Positions 35,825-44,850 of a DNA stretch of 64,000 nt are shown piece by piece. Positions within the stretch are counted from its first letter, which is position 1; the number at the start of each line of letters is the position of its first letter. Where the stretch lies: assembly GCF_022180385.2 (NCBI RefSeq), contig NZ_BQME02000002.1, positions 496,001 to 560,000 of the forward strand, in the 5' to 3' direction. Position numbers and translations under genes: made by a program. The notes beneath the pieces are model-generated. The model ran no database searches. It worked only from the letters and a program-made list of their open reading frames with translations, and was not told the origin of the DNA. The stretch comes from Paenibacillus sp. L3-i20 (GTDB lineage Bacteria; Bacillota; Bacilli; Paenibacillales; Paenibacillaceae).

Positions 35825-36364
35825 TTGGAAGAACAAACGAAAAAGAAAAGTAGTTGGGTAAAAGAAGTAAGAGAGTGGGCTATGTCATTATCTATTGCAA
35901 TCGTTATAGCATTATTGTTTCAAAACTATGCATATGCGCAAACAGAGGTTCACAACGTATCCATGCAAAATACTTTAGTAGCTGGTCAGCGCTTAATTGA
36001 AGACAAGGTGTCCTATTATTTTAATGACCCAGAACAAGGCGATATCGTTATTATTAATGGTCCAGAACATGAAAGTCGTATAGTTAAACGAGTGATTGCA
36101 CTATCTGGACAAGTTGTAGATATTCGTAATGGCAACGTTATTATTGATGGTGTTGAATTAAATGAAACGTACGCTAAAGGAGAAACTTATGCGGGTTCGG
36201 TAGCTATGCCGTATACGGTACCTGCCGATCACATATTTGTGTTAGGTGATAATCGCGAACATAGTGAGGACAGCAGAATGTTTGGTCCTGTTGCATTAGA
36301 TAGTGTTGAAGGAAAAGCCATTTTCCGGATTTGGCCGATCGGAAAATTCGGTACACTTGAATAG
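35825..36364 (+). CDS. lepB: Type I signal peptidase
   Basis: This is a 179-residue membrane peptidase that removes Sec signal peptides. One N-terminal transmembrane helix (about 18-38) is followed by the S26 catalytic domain. The nucleophile is Ser46 in HNVSMQNTL and the base is Lys88 in RIVKRVIALSG; the late box VLGDNREHSEDSRMFGPV is intact. In the usual SMxPTL motif the Pro is Asn here. The TTG at 35825 is preferred: AGGTGA precedes it by 5 nt, while the GTG at 35816 lies in that site. It may be dedicated to nearby exported proteins, but that is only positional. Confidence 0.92.
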   Translation: MEEQTKKKSSWVKEVREWAMSLSIAIVIALLFQNYAYAQTEVHNVSMQNTLVAGQRLIEDKVSYYFNDPEQGDIVIINGPEHESRIVKRVIALSGQVVDIRNGNVIIDGVELNETYAKGETYAGSVAMPYTVPADHIFVLGDNREHSEDSRMFGPVALDSVEGKAIFRIWPIGKFGTLE

Positions 36365-36485
36365 TTTGAATTTTCTAAACTGAAAACGTAATAATTCTGT
36401 AAGAATTGATTTCTTTTTCGTTTAGAATTGACCGTTATGATTAACCATAGTAGAAGTAAACAATCATCAAGTTGGAGCGTGACGT

Positions 36486-37982
36486 ATGTCCATAAAAGTA
36501 AAACTATATATGTCTTACTTAGCAATGGCATTTGTTCCGGTCATCCTTTTGCTCCTATTGATGTTGTTAATTCTTTTTGCTAGCGGCAAACATGATATGA
36601 GGGATTTACTCGAAAAGCAGACTAATGAAAAATTTAATCAAGCATTGATTTATGGAGAGTTGACATACGTCATGCGTGAGGATACTGCGAAGCTCGAAGA
36701 TTCCGAATTCGTAAGCAGCCTGCAAGAACGATTAAGCGATCAATGGGCAGGCCTTATCATTACGCGGGAAGGTAGTATTGACGAAGTGTCGCCTTTCTTG
36801 ATGGAGCTTTCGCCTCATGAGAATTGGCAGCGAATAATAGATAAACCAGATGCGCAGCATTCATTTAAACTGTATCGCTTCACTTCTCATCCGATTCAAT
36901 TCCAATATCCAGATGGAAGTAGCGGGAGTGTTGTCCTATTGCACCGCACGGAGCCGGTACCTATGTTTTGGCATCCGTTATCGATGGCCATTGGATTGGT
37001 GATCGTTTGTTTGACAAGTTTGCTGCTTACCTATTTTGTTTCACGGAGTATCATTCGTCCAATTCAGTCACTCCGAACTGCTGCACTCCATATTAAAGAA
37101 GGCGATTTATCACATGAGCTTAAGATGGGCAAGCTAGGAAAAAAAATGCAGCTTACTGAAATTTCTCAACTAGGATCAGCTTTTGAAGAAATGCGAATTC
37201 GGTTAAAGCAATCGATTGATCAAAGCTTGCAATACGAAGAAAATCGGAAGCTGCTTCTATCCCATATTACTCATGATTTGAAAACGCCAATCTCTGCTAT
37301 TAAGGGATATGTTGAAGGTATTATGGATGGAATCGCTAATACGGACGAGAAGCGAATTCGTTATATGCAAACGATTTATCGCAAGGCAACTGATATGGAT
37401 CAGTTAATTGATGAATTGTTTCTTTACACAAAGTTGGATTTGCAGAAAGTAGCTTATGACTTTAAAGTTGTTGATTTAAATCGCTATATGGAGCAATTTG
37501 TTGATGAACAACGGTTTGAAATGGAGAAGAGTGGAGTACAGCTTCAATTTACTCCCTACTTATCTGGGACCTTACTCGTAGCAGCCGATCCAGACAAGCT
37601 GAACCGAGTTCTCGCTAATATTTTGAACAATAGTTTGAAATATATGATTGGGGAAGAAGAATCCGAGGATTGTATCATTTCTGTTGAAATGAGGGAGAAA
37701 AATGGTTTCGCTCATATTCAAATTGATGATACCGGGCCTGGAATCGAAAAGGAGGATTTACCTCATATTTTTGAAGGGTTTTATCGTGCAGAGCAATCCC
37801 GAAACTCTGAGACTGGGGGGAGCGGTCTAGGACTAGCAATAGTGAAGCAAATTGTAGAAGGTCATGGCGGATTTGTATGGGCTGAGAGCAAAGAAAAAGG
37901 CGGTGCGCGTTTTTGTCTGATGCTTCCAATAACGACGGCAGTTAGGACGGTGAACGAGCATGAAGAGCATCTTGATCATTGA
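36486..37982 (+). CDS. Sensor histidine kinase
   Basis: This is a 498-residue membrane kinase. It has TM1 (about 12-34), an extracytoplasmic sensor of about 125 residues, TM2 (about 162-185), a HAMP domain (RSIIRPIQSLRTAALHIKEGD), a HisKA domain with phospho-acceptor His263 in SHITHDLKTPISAIKGY, and an HATPase domain with N box (NILNNSLKY), G1 (IDDTGPGI) and G2 (GGSGLGLAI). It overlaps the response-regulator gene by 23 nt, and an RND exporter gene follows. The HDLKTP motif is common among Gram-positive antibiotic and envelope stress kinases. The signal is unknown. Confidence 0.93.
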   Translation: MSIKVKLYMSYLAMAFVPVILLLLLMLLILFASGKHDMRDLLEKQTNEKFNQALIYGELTYVMREDTAKLEDSEFVSSLQERLSDQWAGLIITREGSIDEVSPFLMELSPHENWQRIIDKPDAQHSFKLYRFTSHPIQFQYPDGSSGSVVLLHRTEPVPMFWHPLSMAIGLVIVCLTSLLLTYFVSRSIIRPIQSLRTAALHIKEGDLSHELKMGKLGKKMQLTEISQLGSAFEEMRIRLKQSIDQSLQYEENRKLLLSHITHDLKTPISAIKGYVEGIMDGIANTDEKRIRYMQTIYRKATDMDQLIDELFLYTKLDLQKVAYDFKVVDLNRYMEQFVDEQRFEMEKSGVQLQFTPYLSGTLLVAADPDKLNRVLANILNNSLKYMIGEEESEDCIISVEMREKNGFAHIQIDDTGPGIEKEDLPHIFEGFYRAEQSRNSETGGSGLGLAIVKQIVEGHGGFVWAESKEKGGARFCLMLPITTAVRTVNEHEEHLDH

Positions 37983-38649
37983 AGACGAAAGAGCGATCGC
38001 TGAGCTTGAACGTGATTATTTGGAAAGCCACGGGTTTATCGTTCATATTGAAGGACGAGGCGACACAGGACTCCAAATGGCACTGGAAGGGAAATATGAT
38101 CTCATCATACTTGATGTAATGCTACCGAAAGTGGATGGGTATGAAATTTGCAGGCAGATTAGAAGCAAATATAATACGCCTGTACTCATGGTAACTTCCA
38201 AAAAAGAAGAAATTGATAAAATTAGAGGACTTGGATTAGGGGCGGATGACTACATTACGAAGCCATTCAGTCCAAGTGAACTGGTCGCTAGAGTCAAGGC
38301 GCATCTAGCACGGTATGATCGTCTGACTGCTGATAAACCTATTTTGGGTCAGCTTGTCCAAATACGTGGTTTATTAATCGATAAGCAAGCTAGGAGAGTA
38401 ACTATTCACGATGAAGAAGCGATGTTGACTTCAAAGGAATATGAATTGCTCCTGTTGTTGGCTTCGCACCCAAACCGTGTGTTCGAGAAGGAAGAATTAT
38501 TCGAACGAATATGGGGGCTTGAATCAAACGGGGATGCAGCTACGGTAACGGTTCATATTCGGAGGCTGCGTGAGAAAATAGAACATGACCCGTCGAAGCC
38601 ACAATACATTGAGACGATATGGGGCGTAGGTTACCGATTTAAAGTGTAA
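37960..38649 (+). CDS. OmpR-family response regulator
   Basis: This is a 229-residue regulator. The receiver domain has the phospho-acceptor Asp52 in LIILDVMLPK, the acidic pair EDE near the N-terminus and Lys in ITKPFSP. The C-terminal winged helix has LTSKEYELLLLL, ATVTVHIRRLREKIE and IWGVGYRF. The gene overlaps the kinase gene and stands 35 nt before the RND exporter gene, so the exporter is a likely target. AGGACGGTGA lies upstream of the ATG. Confidence 0.95.
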   Translation: MKSILIIEDERAIAELERDYLESHGFIVHIEGRGDTGLQMALEGKYDLIILDVMLPKVDGYEICRQIRSKYNTPVLMVTSKKEEIDKIRGLGLGADDYITKPFSPSELVARVKAHLARYDRLTADKPILGQLVQIRGLLIDKQARRVTIHDEEAMLTSKEYELLLLLASHPNRVFEKEELFERIWGLESNGDAATVTVHIRRLREKIEHDPSKPQYIETIWGVGYRFKV

Positions 38650-38684
38650 CGTTTAAGAGAGAAAGATAGAGGAGTGGAGAGAAG

Positions 38685-41600
38685 TTGAAAAAGTTTATAT
38701 CGTTTTCATTGAACAACAAGTTTGCCCTTTGGCTCATTACAATTATCGTTTTATTCGCAGGTTTAAATGCAGGAATGAACATGAAGATGGAAACAATTCC
38801 TGATATTACAATTCCTATCGTAAGTGTAACGACCGTATATCCTGGTGCAGCTCCAGAGGAAGTAATGGAGAAAATTACGAAGCCGATTGAGCAACGTACA
38901 CGGAATTTAGCCGGTGTAAATAAAGTTTCTTCAACATCTTTCGAAAATGCTTCATCCGTCGTTATTGAGTATACGTATGAGACGGATATGGAGAAAGCAG
39001 CTAATGAAGTGAAGGCGCTGCTTGCTGATATGAATTTCCCAGAAGGTATAGCTGATCCGGATGTATCCCGTATTAGCATGAACGCTTTCCCTGTTCTCTC
39101 CCTCAGCTTATCAAACGATAACCTGAATTTGGAGCAGCTGACGAAGCAAGTAACAGACAACGTACTTCCTAAGATTGAAGGTTTGGAAGGTGTTGCAGAC
39201 GTTCAAATATCTGGACAAAATGTAATGGAAGCTGAGTTGACTTTCAAACCGGCAGAGTTAGCTGCAAAAGGATTAACGGAAGATGCAGTTAAAGGCATCA
39301 TTCAAGCTTCTGCTCTTTCTGTACCACTTGGCATCTTTGAATTTGGTGATACTGAAAAGTCGATTATGGTAGACGGTAATATTACTACTGTCGATGACTT
39401 GAACAATCTCGTATTAATTCCTGGTGTTAAACTAAGCGATGTTGCGGATCTAAAGGTTGAAGGCAAAGCGGAATCTATTTCTCGCACTAACGGAAAAGAA
39501 TCAATCGGCATCAGTATTGTGAAAGCAGCGGATGCTAACACAGTAGATGTTGTTAATCTTGTAAAAGAAGAGATTGTAGAACTTGAAGCAAATAATGAAG
39601 GTTTGCTCGTAACAGTGGCTTTTGACCAAGGTGAGCCGATCGAAGCATCCGTTCATACGATGATTAGCAAAGCGATAATCGGAGCATTATGTGCTGTACT
39701 TATCATTATGTTGTTCCTGCGTAATATTCGTTCGACCATTATTTCAGTAGTATCCATCCCGTTGTCCATTTTGATTGCGATGCTCGCTTTGAAACAGATG
39801 GATATTACACTTAACATTATGACGCTAGGTGCAATTACAGTAGCAATTGGACGTGTAATCGACGATTCCATTGTCGTCATTGAAAATATTTACAGACGTA
39901 TGTCTTTATCTACAGAGAAATTAACAGGTAAAGAATTGATATTAGATGCAACACGCGAAATGTTTGTACCTATTATGGCTTCTACTGTTGTAACAGTTGC
40001 TGTGTTCTTGCCTCTTGGTTTCGTTTCGGGTATGGTCGGCGAAATATTCCTGCCATTTGCACTAACAGTTGTATTTGCACTAGCTGCTTCCCTAATTGTA
40101 GCTATTACAGTTGTGCCGATGATGGCTCATATGATGTTCCGCAACGGACTTAAGCCTGAGCAGAAGCATGAAGACAAACCAGGCCGCCTTGCTTTATGGT
40201 ATAAGGGAGTTCTTGAATGGACGCTTAATCATAAACTGCTTACGTTCGGTGGTGCAGTTGTACTGCTAATTGGTAGTTTGATGCTTGCTCCGATTATCGG
40301 ATTTAGCTTTATGCCTGCTGATGAGCAGAAAGCTATGATCATCACATATAATCCAGCACCAGGTGAAACGCGAGAAAACGTTGAAGCTATGGCGCTTCAA
40401 GCAGAAAAAGTTCTTCTTGATCGTGAGGGGCTTTCAATTGTCCAATACGCGGTAGGTGGACAAAACCCGATGAGTCCAGGTGGATCAAAACAAGCATTAT
40501 TTAACTTAAGCTATGACAAGGAATTTAAAGGCTTTACAGAAGAGCAAGATAAAGTTGTACCATTGTTGCAAGAGCTTGGTGGTAAAGGTGAATGGAAGAA
40601 ACAAGACTTTAGCGGCGGCGCAATGGGTGGATCAGGTATCTCACTATTCGTTTATGGTCCTGATATGAAAACGATCCAGCCTGTCGTAGAACAATTGTCT
40701 GCGAAGTTGAAAGAAAATCCTGATCTTAAAAATATTGATTCGAGCCTTTCCAAAACGTATGAGCAGTACAGATTAGTTGCTGATCGCGACAAGCTGAGCC
40801 AATATGGTCTAACAGCTGGTCAGGTTGCGATGGCACTTAGTCCTTCACGTGAGCGCCCTGTTGTAACGACAGTTGAGAAGGATGGCGAACAGTTTAACGT
40901 TTACTTGAAAGTAGAGCAAAAAACGTATAAATCTATAGCCGATCTAGAAAACGTCGCTATAATGTCACCATTGGGTATGGAAGTGAAGTTAAAAGATGTT
41001 GTGAAAATCGAGGAAGGTGAATCACCTAATACGATTACGCGTCAAGATGATCGTATTTATGCGGAAGTGAGCGCTGATGCTGTATCCGCAAACGTAGCTG
41101 CCGTATCAAAAGACATTCAGAAAACAGTGGATGAAATGAAATTGCCTGGTAACGTCGATATCGATCAAGGCGGCGTAACCGAGCAAATGAATGAGACTTT
41201 CGCACAACTAGGTTTAGCTATGCTAGCTGCGGTTGCGATCGTTTACTTGGTATTGGTTCTAACGTTTGGAGGAGCATTGACTCCACTAACAATTCTATTC
41301 TCACTACCGTTTACGATTATCGGAGCATTGGTTGGATTATTGATTGCAGGTGAAACGATTAGTGCTACTGCTCTTATCGGAGCATTAATGCTCATTGGTA
41401 TCGTTGTAACGAATGCTATCGTCTTAATCGACCGAGTTATTCATAAAGAACAAGATGGGTTGACTGTACGTGAGGCATTGCTGGAAGCTGGTGTTACTCG
41501 TCTTCGTCCGATCTTGATGACGGCGATTGCAACAGTGGGCGCATTGATGCCACTAGCATTGGGATTTGAATCAGGTGGCTTAATTTCAAAAGGTATGGCA

Positions 41601-41735
41601 ATTACGGTTATCGGCGGATTGACAAGTTCAACGCTTCTAACATTAATTATTGTGCCGATCGTATACGAATTCTTGAATAGAAAAAAGTTGAAGAAACAGT
41701 TGTTGGAAAAAAACTTTAAGCCAGCGACAAAATAA
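38685..41735 (+). CDS. RND-family efflux permease (SwrC/AcrB type)
   Basis: This is a 1016-residue proton-driven exporter with the two-fold repeated RND layout: 12 membrane helices and two large outer loops. The TM4 signature GAITVAIGRVIDDSIVVIEN contains the proton-relay Asp pair. Gram-positive members include B. subtilis SwrC (YerP), which resists surfactin and related lipopeptides. No membrane-fusion protein gene is adjacent. It starts with TTG behind AGGAGTGGAGAG. The kinase and regulator genes just upstream likely control it. A strong terminator follows. Confidence 0.92.
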   Translation: MKKFISFSLNNKFALWLITIIVLFAGLNAGMNMKMETIPDITIPIVSVTTVYPGAAPEEVMEKITKPIEQRTRNLAGVNKVSSTSFENASSVVIEYTYETDMEKAANEVKALLADMNFPEGIADPDVSRISMNAFPVLSLSLSNDNLNLEQLTKQVTDNVLPKIEGLEGVADVQISGQNVMEAELTFKPAELAAKGLTEDAVKGIIQASALSVPLGIFEFGDTEKSIMVDGNITTVDDLNNLVLIPGVKLSDVADLKVEGKAESISRTNGKESIGISIVKAADANTVDVVNLVKEEIVELEANNEGLLVTVAFDQGEPIEASVHTMISKAIIGALCAVLIIMLFLRNIRSTIISVVSIPLSILIAMLALKQMDITLNIMTLGAITVAIGRVIDDSIVVIENIYRRMSLSTEKLTGKELILDATREMFVPIMASTVVTVAVFLPLGFVSGMVGEIFLPFALTVVFALAASLIVAITVVPMMAHMMFRNGLKPEQKHEDKPGRLALWYKGVLEWTLNHKLLTFGGAVVLLIGSLMLAPIIGFSFMPADEQKAMIITYNPAPGETRENVEAMALQAEKVLLDREGLSIVQYAVGGQNPMSPGGSKQALFNLSYDKEFKGFTEEQDKVVPLLQELGGKGEWKKQDFSGGAMGGSGISLFVYGPDMKTIQPVVEQLSAKLKENPDLKNIDSSLSKTYEQYRLVADRDKLSQYGLTAGQVAMALSPSRERPVVTTVEKDGEQFNVYLKVEQKTYKSIADLENVAIMSPLGMEVKLKDVVKIEEGESPNTITRQDDRIYAEVSADAVSANVAAVSKDIQKTVDEMKLPGNVDIDQGGVTEQMNETFAQLGLAMLAAVAIVYLVLVLTFGGALTPLTILFSLPFTIIGALVGLLIAGETISATALIGALMLIGIVVTNAIVLIDRVIHKEQDGLTVREALLEAGVTRLRPILMTAIATVGALMPLALGFESGGLISKGMAITVIGGLTSSTLLTLIIVPIVYEFLNRKKLKKQLLEKNFKPATK

Positions 41736-41745
41736 TTTTAACGAA

Positions 41746-41785
41746 GAGCTTCTTGGATGACAGCATCCAAGGAGCTCTTTTTTTG
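41746..41785 (+). terminator. Intrinsic terminator after the RND gene
   Basis: AGAGCTTCTTGGATG (41746-41760) and CATCCAAGGAGCTCT (41765-41779) form a 15-bp stem with one G-U, loop ACAG, then TTTTTT. Confidence 0.92.
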
Positions 41786-41793
41786 TTATAATG
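41785..41793 (+). promoter_or_regulatory. Candidate extended -10 for the dehydrogenase gene
   Basis: TGTTATAAT (41785-41793) is a perfect extended -10 right after the terminator T run. No clear -35 is present. It is identical to the element before the spoIIIE gene. Confidence 0.4.
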
Positions 41794-41859
41794 CAGTGGA
41801 CAATATGTAATCGTTTAACAATTACTAGATAAATATTTGTAATAGGAGAGTGACTGAGC

Positions 41860-42735
41860 ATGGTTAGTCCAGCGTTGACGAAAGTAGGCTTCATAGGTAC
41901 TGGTGTTATGGGAAGCAGTATGGCACGGAATATTGCGCTGGCGGGATATGAATTACATATTTATTCACGTACGAAATCTAAGGCGAATGAACTGATAGAG
42001 CAAGGAATGTTATGGCATGATCATTATAGAGAGTTAGCAGAGCAATGTGATGTAGTAATAACAATTGTAGGATATCCTTCCGATGTTGAAGCTATTTATT
42101 TCGGTGAAGGAGGTCTTATCAGCTCTGCAAAACAAGGAGCAATATTGATCGATATGACGACATCTAGTCCAGCGCTCGCGGTACGAATCTATGAAGAAGC
42201 TAAAGCCAGAGATGTCTATGCTCTCGATGCTCCAGTGTCAGGTGGTGATATAGGTGCTCGTAATGCTGCGTTATCCATTATGGTTGGAGGCGATCGTCAC
42301 GCATTTCAAGCAGCGTTGCCTATTTTTGAGCAGATGGGTAAAGGAATCTTGTTACAGGGTGGACCTGGGGCTGGTCAACATACAAAGATGGCAAATCAGA
42401 TCGCAATAGCATCCAACATGATTGGCGTGTGTGAAGCGCTCGTTTATGCCAAAAATGCGGGTTTGGATTTAGATACTGTGCTCCAAAGTATCGGATCTGG
42501 TGCTGCAGGAAGCTGGTCGCTCACTAATTTAGCACCACGCATCATTGCAGGCAACTATGAGCCTGGATTTTACGTTAAACATTTTATAAAAGATATGGGC
42601 ATTGCCCTTGATGCAGCGGAGGAAATGAACATTACTCTTCCAGGACTAGCGCTTGCTCGGGAAATGTATAACAAAATTGCAGATGCCGGATTAGGGGAAA
42701 AAGGTACTCATGCTTTATATCAAGCGTGGAAGTAA
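41860..42735 (+). CDS. 3-hydroxyisobutyrate dehydrogenase-family oxidoreductase
   Basis: This is a 291-residue beta-hydroxyacid dehydrogenase. The N-terminal Rossmann domain has GFIGTGVMGSSMARN, the substrate loop is DAPVSGGDIGARN, and the catalytic Lys lies in GAGQHTKMANQIAIA. The C-terminal helical domain completes the usual length. Substrates in this family include 3-hydroxyisobutyrate, tartronate semialdehyde and small semialdehydes; the sequence alone does not choose among them. AGGAGAG lies upstream of the ATG. It appears monocistronic, between two terminators. Confidence 0.92.
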   Translation: MVSPALTKVGFIGTGVMGSSMARNIALAGYELHIYSRTKSKANELIEQGMLWHDHYRELAEQCDVVITIVGYPSDVEAIYFGEGGLISSAKQGAILIDMTTSSPALAVRIYEEAKARDVYALDAPVSGGDIGARNAALSIMVGGDRHAFQAALPIFEQMGKGILLQGGPGAGQHTKMANQIAIASNMIGVCEALVYAKNAGLDLDTVLQSIGSGAAGSWSLTNLAPRIIAGNYEPGFYVKHFIKDMGIALDAAEEMNITLPGLALAREMYNKIADAGLGEKGTHALYQAWK

Positions 42736-42741
42736 TAGGAG

Positions 42742-42767
42742 ATAGGGGCTTTTGTCCCTATTTTTTT
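42742..42767 (+). terminator. Intrinsic terminator after the dehydrogenase gene
   Basis: ATAGGG (42742-42747) and CCCTAT (42756-42761) form a short stem, loop of 8 nt, followed by a run of T. Confidence 0.75.
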
Positions 42768-42811
42768 GATTGAGCAAGTATCTATGAAATTGAAAAATGG
42801 GAGGATGGAGA

Positions 42812-43195
42812 TTGAAGAAAAAAGTGATTATTTATAGTAGTATTGCGGCTTTCATTTTCGCCTACGTTATCGTTGGTAGCAATATTAATGAAGCCTCCAA
42901 GAAAATCTTAGTAGCAGGGATGAAATCAAACACCGACTACCGAGCGTTTATGACTGATGAAGTATACGATAAACTGCATCCAGCCGACAGGGTGAGTAGG
43001 TACGAGATCGAGTATATGCCAGACAATCATTCCTACAAAGCTTCGTTAGTCCCATTACATTTCTTCTTCATAGCGCATGTCACTGTTAAGAACCACTATG
43101 ACAATGGATTCTCAGGTTTTAATGAGGACGTCATACTAACGATGAAATGGAAAAAAGGGAAGTGGATCGCAACTTGTGTAGGTATTCCGGCTTAA
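42812..43195 (+). CDS. Unrecognised small membrane-anchored or secreted protein
   Basis: This 127-residue protein was not recognised. It begins MKKKVIIYSSIAAFIFAYVI, an uncleaved anchor or signal helix, followed by a domain with MTDEVYDKLHPADR and a C-terminal MKWKKGKWIATCVGIPA that resembles the end of a small beta-rich extracellular domain. The TTG at 42812 is chosen because GGGAGG (42799-42804) lies 7 nt upstream; the ATG at 42797 overlaps that site. It has its own transcript region. Confidence 0.7.
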   Translation: MKKKVIIYSSIAAFIFAYVIVGSNINEASKKILVAGMKSNTDYRAFMTDEVYDKLHPADRVSRYEIEYMPDNHSYKASLVPLHFFFIAHVTVKNHYDNGFSGFNEDVILTMKWKKGKWIATCVGIPA

Positions 43196-43372
43196 TGCCG
43201 CAAATCAGGAGCAATGAAAGTAGTTATCCCTACAAGTTAATGGGGCTCATAACAATTAATCGACAATGCAAATTTGAGATGACTGGTATTTTGTTCAAAG
43301 AAACAGGATTCATATAGCATTTTAAATGTAAGCGAACCCTGCATCTGTATAATTGAAAGAAAGGGGTAAAGT

Positions 43373-44101
43373 ATGCAGAGAAAGTACAAGATTTTAGTAG
43401 GTACCATAATTATTATCGGAACTATTATCTATATTTTATCTAATTATACTGATTTTTTAGGAAAATCTTATTCGAAAAATGAAATAGAGTTTATGGCGAG
43501 AGCTGAGGTGGGAATTGAAAAATATTTACGAGAAGATGTGACTGTAACAGATATGAGAAAGGGCAAATATTATGCAGGACCTTTTATAGTATCTGGTATT
43601 ATAAATCGTCATACTATTCCTTTTGAATTACAAACAAATGAAAAGCTTGAAGTGTTTGAGCACATAGGTACATACCATTATAAGATGTTGAGTAAGGATG
43701 CTTTTTTAGATTTAAGTAGTATCGCGGAGGGAGTATTTGGTGAAGTATTAACTTTCAATGTTTTAATGGCTACTGGGGATACTGATTACATTACAAAACG
43801 AAGCAGCTATGAAGAAATCAAGAAAAAGTATGGAAAAAATATAATATATAACATATCGATGTTTAGACAAAATAAAAGAATTAATAAGGAACAAGTTAAA
43901 GATGAAGCACAACTAATTTACAAATTGATAGAAGAGTTTAAGGCGAACGATAAAAAAGTTAGAAATCTTAAAGTACAATACAAAAATTTTGCCATTCAAC
44001 TATATGAAATGATTGACCCAAGCAATCCATTGAAAGTGGAAGATATTGAAGAGCATATATCCTATAATCTAGAAAAAGACAGAGAGAAGGAAAAGAAATG
44101 A
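43373..44101 (+). CDS. Unrecognised membrane-anchored protein
   Basis: This 242-residue protein was not recognised. The N-terminal segment KILVGTIIIIGTIIYILSNY (about 6-25) is a signal anchor. The rest is Lys/Glu-rich and would lie outside the cell, with a helical C-terminal half (QVKDEAQLIYKLIEEFKAND) ending EKDREKEKK. The gene is strongly AT-rich compared with the housekeeping block, which suggests acquired or fast-evolving DNA. GAAAGGGG lies upstream of the ATG. A 40-codon frame overlaps its stop by 4 nt. Confidence 0.7.
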   Translation: MQRKYKILVGTIIIIGTIIYILSNYTDFLGKSYSKNEIEFMARAEVGIEKYLREDVTVTDMRKGKYYAGPFIVSGIINRHTIPFELQTNEKLEVFEHIGTYHYKMLSKDAFLDLSSIAEGVFGEVLTFNVLMATGDTDYITKRSSYEEIKKKYGKNIIYNISMFRQNKRINKEQVKDEAQLIYKLIEEFKANDKKVRNLKVQYKNFAIQLYEMIDPSNPLKVEDIEEHISYNLEKDREKEKK

Positions 44102-44220
44102 AAGTAAGAGACTTTAGTCATGGTTTTCTAAGCAGCCTCATTTACGATCAATTTGAACAAAAACTTGCGGTCGATGAAGTCTTTCAAAATGATCGATTCA
44201 ATAACGACTGGTGGAGTTAA
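44098..44220 (+). CDS. Small 40-residue protein coupled to the preceding gene
   Basis: The ATG at 44098 overlaps the stop of the gene before it (ATGA), and AAGGAAAAG lies just upstream within that gene. The frame runs 40 codons to TAA at 44218-44220. The peptide begins MKVRDFSHGFLSSLIYDQF and ends RFNNDWWS. It has no membrane segment and is not recognised. Coupled arrangement and ribosome binding site support translation; the unusual Trp-Trp end is distinctive. Confidence 0.55.
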   Translation: MKVRDFSHGFLSSLIYDQFEQKLAVDEVFQNDRFNNDWWS

Positions 44221-44235
44221 GTAAGTAGAACAGTA

Positions 44236-44267
44236 CAAAAAAAAGAGACCGACGGATTTCTCGGTCT
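44236..44267 (-). terminator. Terminator for the minus-strand small gene
   Basis: AGACCGA (44246-44252) and TCGGTCT (44261-44267) form a 7-bp stem. Seen on the minus strand it is followed by a T run (the A run at about 44237-44244). Confidence 0.65.
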
Positions 44268-44276
44268 AGTGCATTT

Positions 44277-44486
44277 TTAAACAAAAAATGTATTTGCAGC
44301 TCTGTGGATGACACTTCCGTCAGACATACGAATTGAACTGTCGTTATAGCCTACAATTGTAGCTGCTGGTCTAATTTGCATTCCGTTTTGCATTGCTTTA
44401 ATTTCTATTTTTCTGGAAATTGCTACTTCGAAATCTTTATCAGTAATAAGTTTTTGTCCAGGTTTAAGCTCGATTTTCTGTTGCAT
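44277..44486 (-). CDS. Unrecognised 69-residue protein
   Basis: This small soluble protein begins MQQKIELKPGQKLITDKDFE and contains AATIVGYNDSSIRMSDGSVIHR. It is probably a single small beta domain. I choose the ATG at 44486 because GGAGG lies 7 nt upstream on the minus strand; an earlier in-frame ATG at 44537 has no site. It is flanked by a terminator on its 3' side and is transcribed opposite to its neighbours. No family is recognised. Confidence 0.7.
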   Translation of the reverse strand: MQQKIELKPGQKLITDKDFEVAISRKIEIKAMQNGMQIRPAATIVGYNDSSIRMSDGSVIHRAANTFFV

Positions 44487-44846
44487 ATAAAGGCCTCCAT
44501 ATTTTCGAAAGTTTTTGCTTAGGGTCAAATGATACACTATTTACTTAGTAATAAGCAAATGGAAGAGAATAGTTCGGCTATTTTAGAGGGAGCCTGAGCA
44601 TATACGCTGCACCTAAAAGACTGCTAATTGAGTATAAAAACGATGAGACTGACCGTCCTGAAGTACAAGTAGATGGTTTTTTTTGTGATAGAGGAGATGT
44701 TCGTATTAGATGTTTGACTCAAATGTTCTATTAATTATTTTATATTTTGTCGAAATAATAATCATATTGGGAAATTATGCAACTTTAAAGAAATGGAGTA
44801 CGTCATTTTATTTATGGACCAAAATACATAGAAGAGAGGTCATGGC
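44487..44846. other. Spacer before the envelope operon with coding-like remnants
   Basis: The frame 44573-44734 on the plus strand is open for 53 codons with a protein-like composition (for example LLIEYKNDETDRPEVQVDGF) but has no ATG, GTG or TTG near its 5' end. It may be a gene remnant. A second, overlapping small frame (44710-44850) is listed separately. No confident promoter was found here, although one for the operon must exist. Confidence 0.4.
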
Positions 44847-44850
44847 GTGA
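44710..44850 (+). CDS. Possible 46-residue single-span membrane peptide
   Basis: The ATG at 44710 opens 46 codons: MFDSNVLLIILYFVEIIIIL gives one membrane helix, followed by a basic end (WTKIHRREVMA). Its TGA (44848-44850) overlaps the GTG start of the next gene by 3 nt (GTGA), the coupling pattern seen elsewhere in this locus. GAGGAG (44691-44696) is rather far upstream (13 nt). It could be a real first gene of the operon or a chance frame. Confidence 0.35.
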   Translation: MFDSNVLLIILYFVEIIIILGNYATLKKWSTSFYLWTKIHRREVMA

